Of a stretch of 64,000 bases of DNA, positions 11,503-23,534 are shown in pieces. Source of the stretch: Nelumbo lutea. Lineage: Eukaryota; Streptophyta; Magnoliopsida; Proteales; Nelumbonaceae. The notes below the pieces were generated by a model that was given only the letters and a program-made list of their open reading frames with translations, was not told the DNA's origin and did no database searches. Location: the NCBI GenBank assembly GCA_022828595.1, contig JAKGHH010000008.1, positions 20,080,378-20,144,377 on the forward strand. Direction: 5' to 3'. The stretch's first letter is position 1; each line of letters begins with the position of its first letter. The position numbers were made by a program, and so were the translations under genes.

Positions 11503-12966
11503 TACCCATCATATTCGTGAACACCAAGGTACTGTGAGAGAGTTCCCATTTTCTGGTGAAACCCCTCCCACATCGGTCTATGACGCCCCTATCATCTTAT
11601 GAAACACTCAGACAAGCCCAACAGAAAATGGATAGCCCATTTTCTGGTGCGTTTCCTCATTATTGAAGGACCCATCCTCATGCTAATGATGGAAGGCCTT
11701 TAGAGAGTTCATCATATGAATCTCCCTATCACATGCACTCATATTAGCTGGAGGGAACAAAATTACGCCCTAGTTTGATTTAGGTCAAACCAAAGTGGCT
11801 CCCACTGACTTTCATAAAGCCAGATTTTGATGGGCCTTGAATTGGCTAGGGTTCCACACGTAACCTCTTGATGAGGTGTGGGGTCCACCACTGAGGGAAG
11901 TCATCCAATGACCAAAAGGGACAATATGGCAATGATGTGCATTCAGCCATGGTGTGCGCAAGAGCCACTGTCGAATGAGCATGGGCCAAGTACTTATGGC
12001 CCATGTACGCAGCACATCACACATCCATACATCTCATGGAGGGATAAATTGATCCAATCAATTAATTATCTGTAAGGCCCATTGGAAGCCCGTTAAAATT
12101 CCATAATATTAACCATTAATATTATCTAGGTATATGGGCTGAATTAGGGTTACCCAGTCCGGCCCATATAGCTTTATCCTTTAAAATGGGTTTTTGCAGT
12201 TTTAACTATTTAAAACTGGACCTTTACAGGCTGGGCCGAATTAACCATTTAATTAAATATCAATCCTTAGGCCCATTAGTGGGAAATTAGGGCTGACTTT
12301 CATCCTTGATTAAACCCTAGAATTGGTCCAAACAGTTTGAACCAATCTTGGTTCGAATGCGTCTAGGGTTTGATTTTTAATTAAATCCTTAATTCAAGAA
12401 AATGATCTAAAATTAAATACTGATAATAGGAAAAACAAGAATCAGTCAATCAGGGCTGTTTGCACAATCCATCCTGCAAAACAGAGGTTAGATCACAGAA
12501 TGTAGTTTCACAAACAGCAAATCACAGATAGCGTTTCTCTCATCTGCGAAATCTCCTTCTCTGCGAAATCTCCTTTTCTGCGCCACCATCTTCGATCCAA
12601 AATAAATAGAAATCCTATTTCTATTAATAATGACATCAGATCGAATACCTATACATTGAGTTTAGAAAATAAAAAGAAGATATTTACAGACCCAAAAAAA
12701 AAAACTCAAGAACTGCAAAATCGCAGGTTCCCTACGCAAACCAAGAATTTGATCTCCTCTTGTACGAACAACCCATAAATCAAGAAAATTATAAATAACA
12801 ATTCTAAATAATAATCAGATTTATTTAAAATTAATTTCAGATTATTTGCCCATCTGTTTTGGGAACAAATTTCCCAAAAACCATATCTGCGCAAATTGGG
12901 TAGAACGCCTTCTCCCTAATTGCGCAGGTTCAGATCTGAAACAGAATGGTTCAAGATTTGAACCTG
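11503..12966 (-). mobile_element. LARD-like internal non-coding region
   Basis: On the minus strand this follows the copia-type PBS at 12967-12978 and runs on to the Athila insertion point. It has no reading frame with recognisable Gag or Pol. GGCCCAT and GGGCC words are scattered through it, and there is a short A/T palindrome near 12103-12124. A long retroelement interior without coding capacity is what defines a LARD. The alternative is a badly decayed copia element; the second LTR needed to decide lies outside the window. Confidence 0.5.
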
Positions 12967-12978
12967 GCTCTGATACCA
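12967..12978 (-). other. Primer binding site, tRNA-iMet type (minus strand)
   Basis: GCTCTGATACCA on the plus strand is TGGTATCAGAGC on the minus strand, the complement of initiator tRNA-Met used by copia elements and many gypsy elements. It stands two bases from the proposed LTR end at 12980. Confidence 0.75.
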
Positions 12979-12979
12979 T

Positions 12980-14352
12980 TGAAGGGATGAGAGATCCATC
13001 CCATGGACGCCCAAAGATTGTGGAATAAGGGGTTGAATTTCAAAAATTTTTCTCTCCCTTCAACCGGGAATCACATTCCCTATTTAGAAAATCATATTTT
13101 CAATGATCATTCTTGAACCTTAAACTAAACCAGATCTGAACCAAAAGAAATAGGAGAGAATTATACCTGATATGGAGAAGTAATATCTCCCAACGAAGGT
13201 GTTCACGCCCAAGGAAGGATCCAAAGACTACTCCCACTGAAGATGGCGCAGTACAGGATGGAGCAGAATCAGCGGTGTTCTTCCCCAAGAACTCTGTCCT
13301 TCGCAAGAATCAGTAGAATGGTACGTGAGCACAGCTTCCTTTCAATTCTTTCTCAAATAACTGATGTCAAGATCCAATCTTGACTTCTCCCACAACTAGA
13401 GATCGAACTGGCAAACAGAGCGGCAAGAACAAGGAGGCGGCAAGAGAGTATTCACAGGGTGCAGAATTCTCTCTTCATGATTTCAGCACTAAAGAGGATC
13501 TGATGTATATCTCCTAAAAGCTGCCGCCCCTTCCTTCTTTTGTTAACTAAAAAGATCAGCTCCTAATCCCATTAGGAGGTGCTTATCCAAATCATATTTG
13601 GATCAGTCTTCTCTTCTAGTGATAAGGATAAACCCTTATCTTATCTACAGATTATATTAGCTTTCTCCTAATCCTATTAGGAGGTTTCTAGATCTGAATC
13701 ACATTCAGATCTGGACTCTCTGAGTGGATAAGATTAAGACCCTATCCTATCTGCTAATCTATCTCAGAATTCACCCCTTTAATTAACTAAATAAATAGCC
13801 CAGTTCGAAATGGGCTTTTAGGCCCATTAAGCTTATGTGCTCACTTAACCTTCCTAACTGCTGCCCAGTTGGGCTTCCTTGTATGGCGTGGGACCCAAGC
13901 ATTGATCTACACATCAGCCACATGGGTTCGGCCCAGCCTTTGTTACAAGGTCTGGTCGAATACACTGTTAAAGACAGTGCACCCCCTGAAACCCATCGAA
14001 TGGGTTCTATGGGCCCAACACTTACCCTAAGTGGTCCCTGGGCCAAGCCACCTTGTAACACCCAGGGACTGTGGACAGATGCAAGATTAGCCCATCAGGT
14101 ATTATCCTCAATGGTCTTACACTTAACCTCTCAGCCCTTAATGATCATACACTGCCCGACAAGAGAGGACCTCTCCCTCGGCTGCAAGGAATAGTATTGC
14201 ACTCTCCACTTATATGGATCCCGGGAATTAAAACCTTTTTGCAAACATTTTAGAAACCATAATATATATACTTTTATATCTCATATAAAATATACTTTAC
14301 AAAACAAATCTCAACGGTTGAAATCAGCTGTTGGCAGTCTTGGTTTCCAACA
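12980..14352 (-). repeat. Probable LTR of the LARD-like element
   Basis: On the minus strand this 1.37-kb segment starts TGTTGGAAACC (14352 downward) and ends at 12980 with CA, directly before the PBS. The outer bases are the inverted pair TGTTGG / CCAACA plus an internal TGTTGGCAG. No second copy is in the window, so the boundaries rest on the terminal bases and the PBS. No ORF in it is credible. Confidence 0.55.
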
Positions 14353-14928
14353 GTGAGAGTGCATCCCCGATCATTACCTTTGTCCGACAAAGGGGCTGAT
14401 CCTGTCACTATGATCACCCACTCAGATGAATTCTCAGATTATACCAACATACCCAGGTTTTTGACCCCCACTAAGGATCTCACTGATTGGTATATCAAAG
14501 ACAGCCCAATCCGACACCTAGTGCAGTATCATAATCGAGTCTAGGGGTCGGGTGTAACTTTTCAGTTTTGCCCATCAATCTCCAAGGTCCAGGGCAATAC
14601 TGGAAATCTGGTCCAGTTCAAAGATTCAATTAATCCCACACTATATGTGCCTAGGGTCTCACCCCGGTAGCTAAGACAAGCCACCCCAACCAACTTGGTG
14701 GCACCACAGTGTCAGCCTTGTCAGGATAGGTCTCCCCAGACCGACCCACTGGCTGTGAACATTCTAAACTAACACGAGTCTCAATAAGTGTCCAGTTTAA
14801 GGGTATTACATAGAAACATACCAAGTGAACATGAATCAAATATGCACTTTTATTCATTTATAATAAACTCATAAAGTACATCAATTTTGATTGAAGTTAA
14901 GGGCATACAAAACTGTCTAACACTACCT
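14353..14928 (-). mobile_element. Retroelement-derived non-coding DNA upstream of the LARD LTR
   Basis: This non-coding segment lies between the LARD LTR and the chromovirus LTR fragment. It shares with window position 18-39 a CATT...TGTC(A/C)GACAAAG block, which suggests the same element class. At 14928 it ends in GTCTAACA directly against the conserved CTACCTACCTCCCC of the chromovirus LTR, so the junction truncates that LTR. Confidence 0.4.
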
Positions 14929-15151
14929 ACCTCCCCTCAAAGAGTACGTTAAGTTTTTGGGGGAGTGACATTAAGAAGTATCAAAAGAATGAAAATTCAT
15001 ACTATGTATTTACCATAATGCCATTAGCGGTCCTCCCTTACAAAATACATGCATAGCCCACCCATGAGACACATGCTAACACCTTGAAGGCACGCGGTTG
15101 GCACTCTGATGGCTCATGGTGGGTGCGATGGTGCGGCAAAGGAGTCACTCA
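14929..15151 (-). repeat. Element A 3' LTR, truncated
   Basis: The LTR start on the minus strand is TGAGTGACTCC at 15151. It shares with the B and C LTRs the hairpin core (here AAAACTTAACGTACTCTTTG, one change) and the following GAGGGGAGGTAGGTAG. Homology stops at 14929, where unrelated sequence begins. It is clearly diverged from the B LTR, so A is a separate subfamily. Confidence 0.7.
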
Positions 15152-15158
15152 TGAAATT

Positions 15159-15173
15159 CTCCCCTACTCAATT
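15159..15173 (-). other. Polypurine tract of element A
   Basis: On the minus strand GAATTGAGTAGGGGAGA precedes the LTR. It corresponds to GAATTGAGTGGGGGAGA in element C (47184-47200). Confidence 0.65.
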
Positions 15174-15311
15174 CGATCTACATTCTCGGAGATCGGCTTC
15201 GGCTGGTCCCTTAGAGTCACTACTGCGGAAGGAAGGTTCTTCTGCTGCTCCCGAACCTGTTGTCGTCCAAGGCCGAGGTATAGTCTTGTAGCATGGTTGC
15301 GTTGGCCTATT

Positions 15312-16810
15312 CTATTGGGGTTTCCTAGGGCTAAGTCCTTTCCTTGCAGCCTCAAGGTATGTTAATGGCTGATTCGACTTGGTTATAGGGTAGGTTTGGG
15401 CCAGGTAAGGGTCAAAATGATGGTTTGGATTGTTGGGGTGTTGGTTCCCATGAATTTTTCCCCAAGGGTGACTCACAAGGCTACTACATGATTCAGTCTG
15501 AGGGATGGTGCAAAAGTGGTCCCTAGGCAGCTTGGGTGGCACTCGCTTTCCTCTGTGGTTGTCGTAATAGGCAATGTTGAACTTGGATACAGCCTTGGGT
15601 TTTCTGCTTTGCTTGATGGTTGTAGATGTGCATGAAGTCTGTTGCTGGAGAGGTGTAGACGGCTGGATGGCCTGCTGTTTCCTATTGTTGGTGTAGTTGT
15701 TGGCTCGAGGTGTGGCTTCTTCAGCTTGTGGAGTGGGGAACTTCTCTGCTTCCTTCATGTTGGCGCTGAACAAGGCTTCTCCATGAAAAAGTTGTAGTAC
15801 AGAAACTTGCTTCCCATGAACCCGGGTAGAAGTCACAACCGGTACCATGCAAGGGGAGCGCTCGTCCAAGATGCACAGAGAGTTGATGTGAGGTAGGAGT
15901 GTTGCTTCTGCTTGTCTCATGAAGTCCATTCCCAAGACAATTCGGAAGTCATCCAGGGGTACCACTGAAAGATTAATCTTGTTTATCCACGGCCCAACTT
16001 GGAGGTCAACCCCATGAGCCGTGCCTTCAATCGCCTTTGCCCCGGAGTTCACGGCCTTGATCCACCCTGTCTCTTTCACAGTTTTCAGCTTGAGTCGCTT
16101 GGCCTCGGCAAATGAAATGAAGTTGTGGGAGGCCCCTGTATCAATAAGGGCTTGAGTCGGCTTCCCGCCGAGGAGGATGTCTACATACTTTAGCCCCCTT
16201 TGGGCTCTCTTTGGCCTTCCATGATTGGCCTCTTTCTTCACCATGGCGTTGAAGAGTTGAAGGGTGCCCACTCTTGGCACCTTCACAGACTTTTCCTCAT
16301 CACTTTGCTCATCATCACTGAGCTTGGCGGCAAGGGCATTGATCTTCTTCTTGGTTGGGCAATTGCGAACCAAGTGATTTACCCCACAAAGGAAGCAAGA
16401 AATTCGGGACCCAGTGGTTTTGGGCTTGTAATGGTGCTAAGGGCCTTGCTCACCTTGTGGCTTCTTCCCATAGTCTTGTCTTGTTGGCTTGTTGAAGCTG
16501 GAGTTGTCGTACGAAGGGCGTGAGCGACTTGCTCCCCCACTCAAATTAGGGAAACACGGGCTTTTTGGCTTAGGAGCTTCTTCATCTGACAAGCTGGTCT
16601 CATTGAGTTGCTCCGCCACTGCCATTGTCGTGGCAAGGTCCTGTACGTTGCAGCACTGGAGTTCTAGTTCGGCCCATGGCTTCAGTCTGTCCATGAAGTT
16701 GAACAGTAGATCCTTGTCGGACATGTCCGTGATCTCCAAGGTAAGGGCTGAAAACTCTTTAACATAATCGTGGAGTGAGTCCCCATGTTGGAGTGCTTTC
16801 AACTTCTTGC
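15312..16810 (-). pseudogene. Element A gag-protease polyprotein without RT
   Basis: On the minus strand the reading frame enters gag mid-capsid (GDSLHDYVKEFSALTLEITD), with no N-terminus because of the fusion at 16805-16810. It runs to a TAG at 16438-16440. The same frame then continues with a CFLCGVNHLVRNC zinc knuckle and a protease with DTGASHNF, and ends at 15312. After the protease there is no reverse transcriptase. Instead there is a ~150-residue Pro/Asn/Gln/Ser-rich tail ending SPRKPQ. A second small frame (15355-15164) bridges most of the way to the PPT and probably represents the end of the original tail after a frameshift. The layout is that of a non-autonomous gag-protease element that would borrow Pol in trans. 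A deletion that removed pol is the alternative. Confidence 0.75.
16805..16810 (-). other. B/A recombination junction
   Basis: GCAAGA (minus strand) is shared by the RNase H-side sequence of B and the gag-side sequence of A. Upstream the reading matches C's RNase H (QKKLxPKQAxWQ). Downstream it matches gag (KLKxLxHxxSLHxYVKEFS). The six shared bases are typical of template switching or microhomology-mediated joining. Confidence 0.75.
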
Positions 16811-19800
16811 CATCGAGCTTGCTTAGGGGCCAGCTTCTTCTGTGACTGAAAATAACTAGTAGCTATGTTGTCAGTCTTGACCACGAACTTGGAGCCAAGC
16901 AGGTAGTGTCGCCATGTGCGGAGGCAGTGGACGATGGCTGTCATCTCCTTCTCTTGCACAGTGTACCTCCTCTCTGCATCATTCAATTTGCGGCTTTCAA
17001 AGGCGATGGGATGTCCTTCTTGCATCAAAACCCCACCAATGGCAAAATCAACAGCATCTATGTGTAGCTCATACGGCTTTCTTGGATCAGGAAAGTCGAG
17101 GACAGGTTCTGCTAAGACAGCTCTCTTCAAGTCATCAAAAGCTGTTTGGCAATGTTCACTCCAGGTCCACGTACTAGTCTTCTTCAGTAAGTTGGTGAGG
17201 GCAATGGCTCGTGCTGAGAATCCAGAGATGAATCTTCGATAGTAGTTCACGAGGCCAAGGAAGGAGCGAAGTTTGGTGACCCAGGTGGGCGGTGCCCAAT
17301 CTTGAATGGCCTTGACTTTGGCTGGATCCATGGTGATTGTGCCTGCTTGGATTATATGTCCAAGGAAGCCACCTCTTCTGTGGCAAAAGAACATTTCTCC
17401 TTCTTAACAAATAGATTGTTGTCCCGCAAGACTTGGAAAACAGTACGGAGGTGGTCAACATGTTCCTCCAGGTTTCTACTGTAAATTACAATGTCATCAA
17501 TATACACAACCACAAATTGGTCTAGGTAGGGATGAAATATTCTGTTCATCAATGTACAAAAGGTGGCTGGAGCATTGGTGAGCCCAAAGGGCATGACCCA
17601 AAATTCGAAGGACCCATATCATGTAACACAAGCTATTTTGTGTTCATCTCCTTTAGCTATGCGCACTTGATAGTACCCCAACCTCAGGTCTAGCTTGGTG
17701 AAGTACTTGGCCCTGCTGAGCTGGTCAAAGAGGTCGGCCACCAAAGGTATGGGATATTTGTTCTTGATGGTGAGCTTGTTGAGAGCTCGGTAGTCAATAC
17801 AGAGCCGAAGAGATCCATCATGCTTCTTTTGAAACAGGACTGGTGCTCCAAAAGGGGCCTTAGAAGGCCGAATCAATCCAGCATCCAACAACTCAATCAA
17901 CTGCTTTCGTAGCTCGGCCAGCTCAGGAGGAGACATTCTGTATGGCGGGCATGCCGGTGGTTTGGTTCCAGGCTCCAACTCAATCTTGTGATCAACTTCT
18001 CTCCTTGGGGGAAGCTTCTTCGGCAATGTGGGAGGCATGACATCCTGAAATTCTTCTAGTGCCATAGCAATCGCTGGTGGGATATGCCCGGTTGGTGGGT
18101 CAGGCAAGTCGAAGTCCACCAATGTGGCTAGGTAAGTGGCATGTCCTTTCCACACTCCATCCTTGAGTTGCAATGCTGAGAGCATCTTGGGGGTGGACGT
18201 GGTCTCTGGCATAACTGGAACCATGCAAGGAGCCTGATCTTCGAATATGCACACTTTGTTGAGGAAAGGCATGGGCACTGCCTTTACTTGAGTTAAGAAG
18301 TCCATGCCGAGAACAACCTGAAAATCATCCATGGGCATGACTGAGAGGTCTATCGTCCCTTCCCAGTCACCAAGTTGCAAGACCACCCCATGAGCTACAC
18401 CTTGTATGGGTTTGGCATTAGAGTTCACAGCCTTCAACCATCCAACTTCCTTGGTAGGTGCGAGTTCTACTCGGGATGCCTCCTCCATAGAGATAAAGTG
18501 GTGGGTAGCACCTATATCCACCATGGCTCTTGTGGGCTTACCATTCAAGTGAATGTCTACATACATCAGTCCCTTTGGCTTGAACTTCAATGCTCCTTGC
18601 GGGCTTGTCTTCTTCTTCATTGCATTGTGTCTTTGTAGAGCCCCCATTCTTGTCTCCCCTGGTTCCTTCTCCTCCTCGCTATGCTCGTCATCACTAAGCT
18701 TTGCAAGCAAGGCATTGAGCTTCCCCCAACTAGGACAATCCTTAGTCCAATATTTTTCCTCACAGATGAAGCATGGTGCCGGAGGTGTTCTCTTCACAAA
18801 TTGGCCACCCCTGTATCTAGGGTCTCCTTCGGGTCTCCTGTAGAACTTCATAGTGTTGGGTTTACTTGGCCTAGACTCTCCCTTGGGCGCGTAGTAAGCT
18901 TTCCTATCACCTCCAACCTTCCCTACGCCTTGATATGAGTTGGGTTTGGGGCCGTCTTTGCTTGGTCATCTGTTGTCTACCAGTTGTTCAGCAACGGCCA
19001 TGGTTGTGGTGAGGTCCTTCACACCTCGTCTCTGGAGTTCAACCTCGGCCCATTGTTGTAGGCCATCCATGAAGTTGAAGAGCAGGTCTTTATCTGACAT
19101 GTCCGTGATCTCAAGCGATAGTGCGGAGAACTCCTTCACGTACTCATGCAATGAGCCCGTGTGTTTTAGGTTTTTGAGCTTCTGATGGGCTTGGTACTCC
19201 ACGTTCTCTGGATAGAACTGGCGCTTTATCTCGCTCTTGAACATGAACCAGGTATTAATGGAGTATAATCCTCACTCCGCATCGGCACATCTCCTGCGCC
19301 ACCATAACATAGCAACATCAGTAAGATACATAACAACAGTACACAGCTTAGCCGCCTCCTCAACAAGTTCGGCGGTGGTGAAATATTGTTCCATTTGCCA
19401 CAGGAAGTGGTCAAGCTCCCGGGCATCGCGGGTCCCTGCATATGATGTAGGCTCGCAGACATTGATCTTTGGAGGGGCTGGAGCAGCAGGTGTGCAGGCT
19501 GTATTGGCCATCAGCCTCTTCAGAAGGGTCGCTTCGCCCTTCAAGTCTTCGAGCTGGATCTGTAGGCACTTCACCAGGTCTTCTAGTGGGTTGTCTGGCT
19601 TGTTGGAGCTATCACCGGACTGGTCCTCCAGTCTTTCCACGACCGAAGCTACAGTCTCAAGGTTGAGTTAAGCTCATCCACGCGGTCACGAGTTTCTCCA
19701 ACCACTGCTTCACAGCGCATGATGCGCTTGTCCATGGTCGCAAGCTTGTCAACTGACTTGTCACGCTCTAGGCTCGTCCTCATAATAAACCTGTGAAATC

Positions 19801-19838
19801 CCTTCTTGGATCTCCTCTTGCATGTCACAATTCTTCAT
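16805..19838 (-). pseudogene. Element B gag-PR-RT-RNase H, broken
   Basis: On the minus strand gag begins with ATG at 19838. An internal deletion of about 44 bp relative to C and a further 1-bp loss near 19670 disrupt its N-terminus. Capsid follows (about 19640-18970). The zinc knuckle is [13 protein letters not shown], where C has His; the protease reads DIGATH, where C has DTGATH. RT holds YIDD near 17505, and RNase H contains HIDAVDFAIGG. In-frame stops after ADAE (about 19270), after DNR (about 18967) and after CVT (about 17618) are each TGA where C has CGA. A 1-bp deletion near 17378 shifts frame in RT. The knuckle His-to-Tyr and protease Thr-to-Ile changes are also C-to-T. The copy is dead, and integrase and chromodomain are gone because of the A fusion. 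Confidence 0.88.
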
Positions 19839-19904
19839 CGGGCTGGTGTTGTTTCAGGGCACGACAGGGACTCGTTGGGCTTGACAACCGCTAGTGTCAA
19901 CGGT

Positions 19905-19916
19905 GCTCTGATACCA
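19905..19916 (-). other. Element B primer binding site
   Basis: The minus strand reads TGGTATCAGAGC, the complement of initiator tRNA-Met. It lies two bases inside the LTR end at 19919. The C copy has the same site at 42432-42443. Confidence 0.88.
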
Positions 19917-19918
19917 AC

Positions 19919-20323
19919 TGTCACGGGGCTAGTCGACAGAGGCCCGTGCGGCACTCGATTGGGGTCGAGAAAGCCTACAAATGCAAACAACAACACACAA
20001 AAGGAAACAGGAGTGCACACAAATTAGACAAAAGCCAATTGTATTTCATTAATCAGTGGTAAGCACAAGCACACAGTACAGTGTCGAGGGGATCTCATGC
20101 TTAACCTTTACACGCTTATGAGCTCACTCGACTACCTACCTCCCCTCAAAGAGTACGTTAAGCTTTTGGGGGAGTGACAGAATAATATATCAAAATACTG
20201 TACATGCATACTACTATTTACATAAGTGCCATTGGCATACCCCCTTACAAAAAGAGTACAAGGACCCAACCAAAAACACTTGGATGGCGTACTGATGGCG
20301 CTGATGGTGGATGAACCGTCACA
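19919..20323 (-). repeat. Element B 5' LTR
   Basis: This 405-bp LTR on the minus strand starts TGTGACGG and ends CCCGTGACA. It aligns along its length with both C LTRs. It carries the hairpin core shared with the tandem-repeat monomers at about 20145-20170 (reverse orientation). Confidence 0.92.
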
Positions 20324-20328
20324 ACGTG
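20324..20328 (+). repeat. Target site sequence acgtg at the B insertion
   Basis: ACGTG abuts the outer end of the B LTR and continues into monomer sequence GCGGGCTGCG. The partner copy at the other end is lost because element A's truncated LTR replaced it. The C element was inserted at the same five bases. Confidence 0.55.
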
Positions 20329-23300
20329 GCGGGCTGCGAGGGGGCGCACGCGGCGGGCTGCGAGCGGGCACGTGCAGCGGGGTGCATGTGCACATGGCTT
20401 GCTGCATGAACTACCAGTGTGGGTGTGTTCCTTTTTGATTCTAAGCAACCCCCATCCTCCAAAATTATTTTTCATATTTTTCTCCATTTTTGGTAATTTT
20501 TAGTGATTAAAAACTAATATTTTTCTCAAAAAAATTATTTTAATTATTTTTATCATTTTTCAATCCTAACTAATGCCACATGTCAAGTGTAAGACCAATC
20601 TAAGCTGTACATCTCAAGATAACCCACCCCAGTATGATTTTTTAAAAATGTGAGGTTTCCTCCTAGTACAGCCCCAAAAGCTTAACGTACACTTTGGGGG
20701 GGGAGCTCCCCGGGGGGGTGCAATTGGAGAGATGCTCGGTTTTCGAATGGATTCTGTTTGCTTCGATACCCATTGTATACCATTTACGGGTTCGGGATTA
20801 GTGTTTAATATATGTTGGGCATGATCCGACTCATTAGATCCAAAACGTTGGTGGTGACTCCGGATCAAAACATTCGCTTGCAATATACATAATTTTAAGT
20901 AAAAGGGCCAACCCAATATAAAATAATATGAAACATTGTCTCATTTGGCATACTTTTTACTGTTATAAGGCATAGATTTTGAATTCAAAACTCCAAATAT
21001 ATATGTTATAACTTATTATATAAGGTGAAAATAAAGTGCCATGCAGTGGCTAAAAGGATTCAAACACACATCTCACAATAAGAGGAAACGACCATCAAAC
21101 CATCTGAACTATTATATCAATTCGTTTTGTTTACGACGTGTAACAAATATAAGATAATAAGACCTTCGCCTTACTTCTTTCATGAATTACGAATTAAAAT
21201 GTTCCTATTCCAAATAGGCCATTACCATGTTCACTTGGTGAATTTTCAGGTTAAACGAGTAAGCAATTGTAGGGAAATTATTGCAAAGAAGCGGGTAAGA
21301 AAACTGGTAAGAAGCTGGTATGTAGTTGTGGGGCCCACCTTAAAAAAATGTATATGGGCCAATCTTTAGAAAATGCATGTTTGGCCAACCTTGAAAAAAT
21401 GTATGTGGAGCCCACATATATTGGAGTAAAGATGGAAGAAAACTGGCAAGAAGCTGGTATGTAGTTGTGGGGCCCAGGCGTGCACTAACTTGGGCATGCA
21501 TGCATGCGGCGGGCCGCAACCAGGCACGCATAGCGGCCTGCGAGCGAGCGCGAGCGGTAGGATGCATGCGCACGCGGGTTGCTGTGTGAACTGCCGCGTG
21601 TGGGTGTGTTCCTTTTTTATGCTAAGCAACCCCATCCTCCATAATTATTTTTCATATTTTTCTCCATTTTTGGTACTTTTTAGTGATTAAAAACTAATAT
21701 CTTCTCAAAATATTTATTTTAATTTTTTTTATCATTTTTCAATCCTAAAAAATTCCACGTGTCAAGTGTAAGACCAATCTAAGCCGTAAATCTCAAGATA
21801 ACCCACCCCAGTATGATTTTTTAAAAATGTGAGGTTTCCTCCTAATAGAGCCCCAAAAGCTTAACGTACTCTTTGGGGCCATCTTGAATAAATGTATATG
21901 GGGCCCACAAACATTGGAGAGAAGCTGGTAAGAAAACTGGCAAAAAGTTGGTATGTAGTTGTGGGGCCCAGGCGTGCACTAGCTTGGGCGTGCGCGGGCG
22001 CACGCACGGCGACCTGCGATGGCGTGCGGCGGGGTGCATGCGCACGCGGCTTGCTGCGTGAAGTGCCACGTGTGGGTCTGTTCCTTTTTGTTTCTAAGCA
22101 ACCCCCATCCTCCAAAATTATTTTTCATATTTTTCTCCATTTTTGGTATTTTTTAGTGATTAAAAACTAATATTTTTCTCAAAAAATTATTTTAATTATT
22201 TTTATCATTTTTCAGTCCTAACTAATGCCACCTGTCAAGTGTAAGACCAATCTAAGTCGTACATCTCAAAATAACCCACGCCAGTATGATTTTTCAAAAA
22301 TGTGAGGTTTCCTCCTAGTAGAGCCCCAAAAGCTTAACGTAAACTTTGGGGGGGGGGGCACTCCCCGGGGGGCACCATTGGAGAGATGCTCGGTTTCCGA
22401 ATGAATTCCGTTTGATTCGATACCCATTGTATACCATTTAAGGGTTCGGGCTTGGTGTTTAATACACGTTGGGCACGATCCTACTCATTAGATCCAAAAT
22501 GTTGGTAGTGACTCCGGATCTAAACATTCACTTGCAATATACATAATTTTTAGTAAAATGGCCAACCCAATATAAAATAATCTGAAACATTGTCTCATTT
22601 GGTGTACTTTTTAACGTTATAAGGCATAGATTTAGAATTCAAAACTCCAAATATATATGTCATAACTTATTATATATGGTGAAAATAAAATGCCATGTAG
22701 TGGTTAAAAAGATTCGAACACACATCTCACAATAAGAGGGAACGACCATCAAACCATATGGCCTATTATATCAATTCGTTTTGTTTATGACGTGTAACAA
22801 ATATAAGATAATAAGACCTCCGCCCTACTACTTTCATGAATTACGAATTTAAATGTTCCTATTCCAAATTGGCCATTACCATGTTCACTTGGAGAATTTT
22901 CAGGTTAAACGTGTAAGTAATTGTAGGAAAATTATTGGAGAGAAGCTGGTAAGAAAACTGGTAAGTTGTTATGTAGTTGTGGGGCCCACCTTGAAAAATT
23001 GTATATGGGGGCCATTTGGAGAAAATGCATGTTTGACCCACCTTAAAAAAATGTATGTGGGGTCATCTTGAAAAAATATATGTGGAGCCCACATACATTG
23101 GAGAGAAGATGGTAAGAAAACTGGCAAGAAGATGCTATGTAGTTGTGGGGCCCAGGAATGCACTAACTTGGGCGTGCGAGAGCGGCGGCCTGCGAGCGGG
23201 CGCGGCCAGTTACGTGCACATGCGGCTTGCAGCGTGAACTGCCACGTGTGGGTGTGTTCCTTTTTTATTCTAAGCAACCCCCATCCTCCAAAATTATTTT

Positions 23301-23500
23301 TTGTACTTCTCTCCATATTTGGTAATTTTTAGTGATTAAAAACTAATATTTTTCTCAAAATATTTATTTTAATTATTTTTATCATTTTTCAGTCATAACT
23401 AATGCAACGTGTCAAATGTAAGACCAATCTAAGCCATACATCTCAAGATAACCCACCCTAGTATGATTTTTTAAAAATGTGAGGTTTCCTCCTAATAGAG

Positions 23501-23525
23501 CCCCAAAAGCTTAACGTACTCTTTG
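23501..23525 (+). repeat. Representative 25-bp hairpin core of a monomer
   Basis: The core runs from CCCCAAAAGC to CTCTTTG and is present in nearly every monomer. Its flanks CCCCAAA and TTTGGGG can pair, giving an imperfect stem with a loop of about a dozen bases around TTAACGTA. The same 25 bases occur in the chromovirus LTR at about 42177-42201. Confidence 0.8.
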
Positions 23526-23534
23526 GGGGGGGGG
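23525..23534 (+). repeat. Representative poly(G) tract followed by CCTCCCCGGG
   Basis: A run of ten G is followed at once by C-rich then G-rich bases. Equivalent tracts in other monomers vary from 6 to about 16 bases, for example 22347-22359, 25821-25835 and 33391-33404, and as poly(C) in the minus blocks. Length variation is expected for such runs, and they are also prone to assembly error. Confidence 0.8.

Larger units (their letters stand above)
14929..20323 (-). mobile_element. Chimeric chromovirus (element B fused to element A), minus strand
   Basis: Read on the minus strand from 20323, this has a complete 405-bp LTR, a tRNA-iMet PBS, gag, protease, RT and part of RNase H from element B. 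At 16805-16810 the frame switches to the middle of gag of a related but distinct element A. It then continues through a zinc knuckle, protease and unusual tail to a PPT and a truncated LTR. B's integrase, chromodomain and 3' LTR are absent. The RT and RNase H resemble the Galadriel chromovirus clade as I know it. Either reverse transcriptase switched templates or a deletion joined two neighbouring copies. Confidence 0.85.

Noticed and set aside
13835..14194. 119-codon ORF inside the LARD LTR
   Set aside because: It lies in non-coding LTR sequence with overlapping frames on the other strand and no recognised domain.
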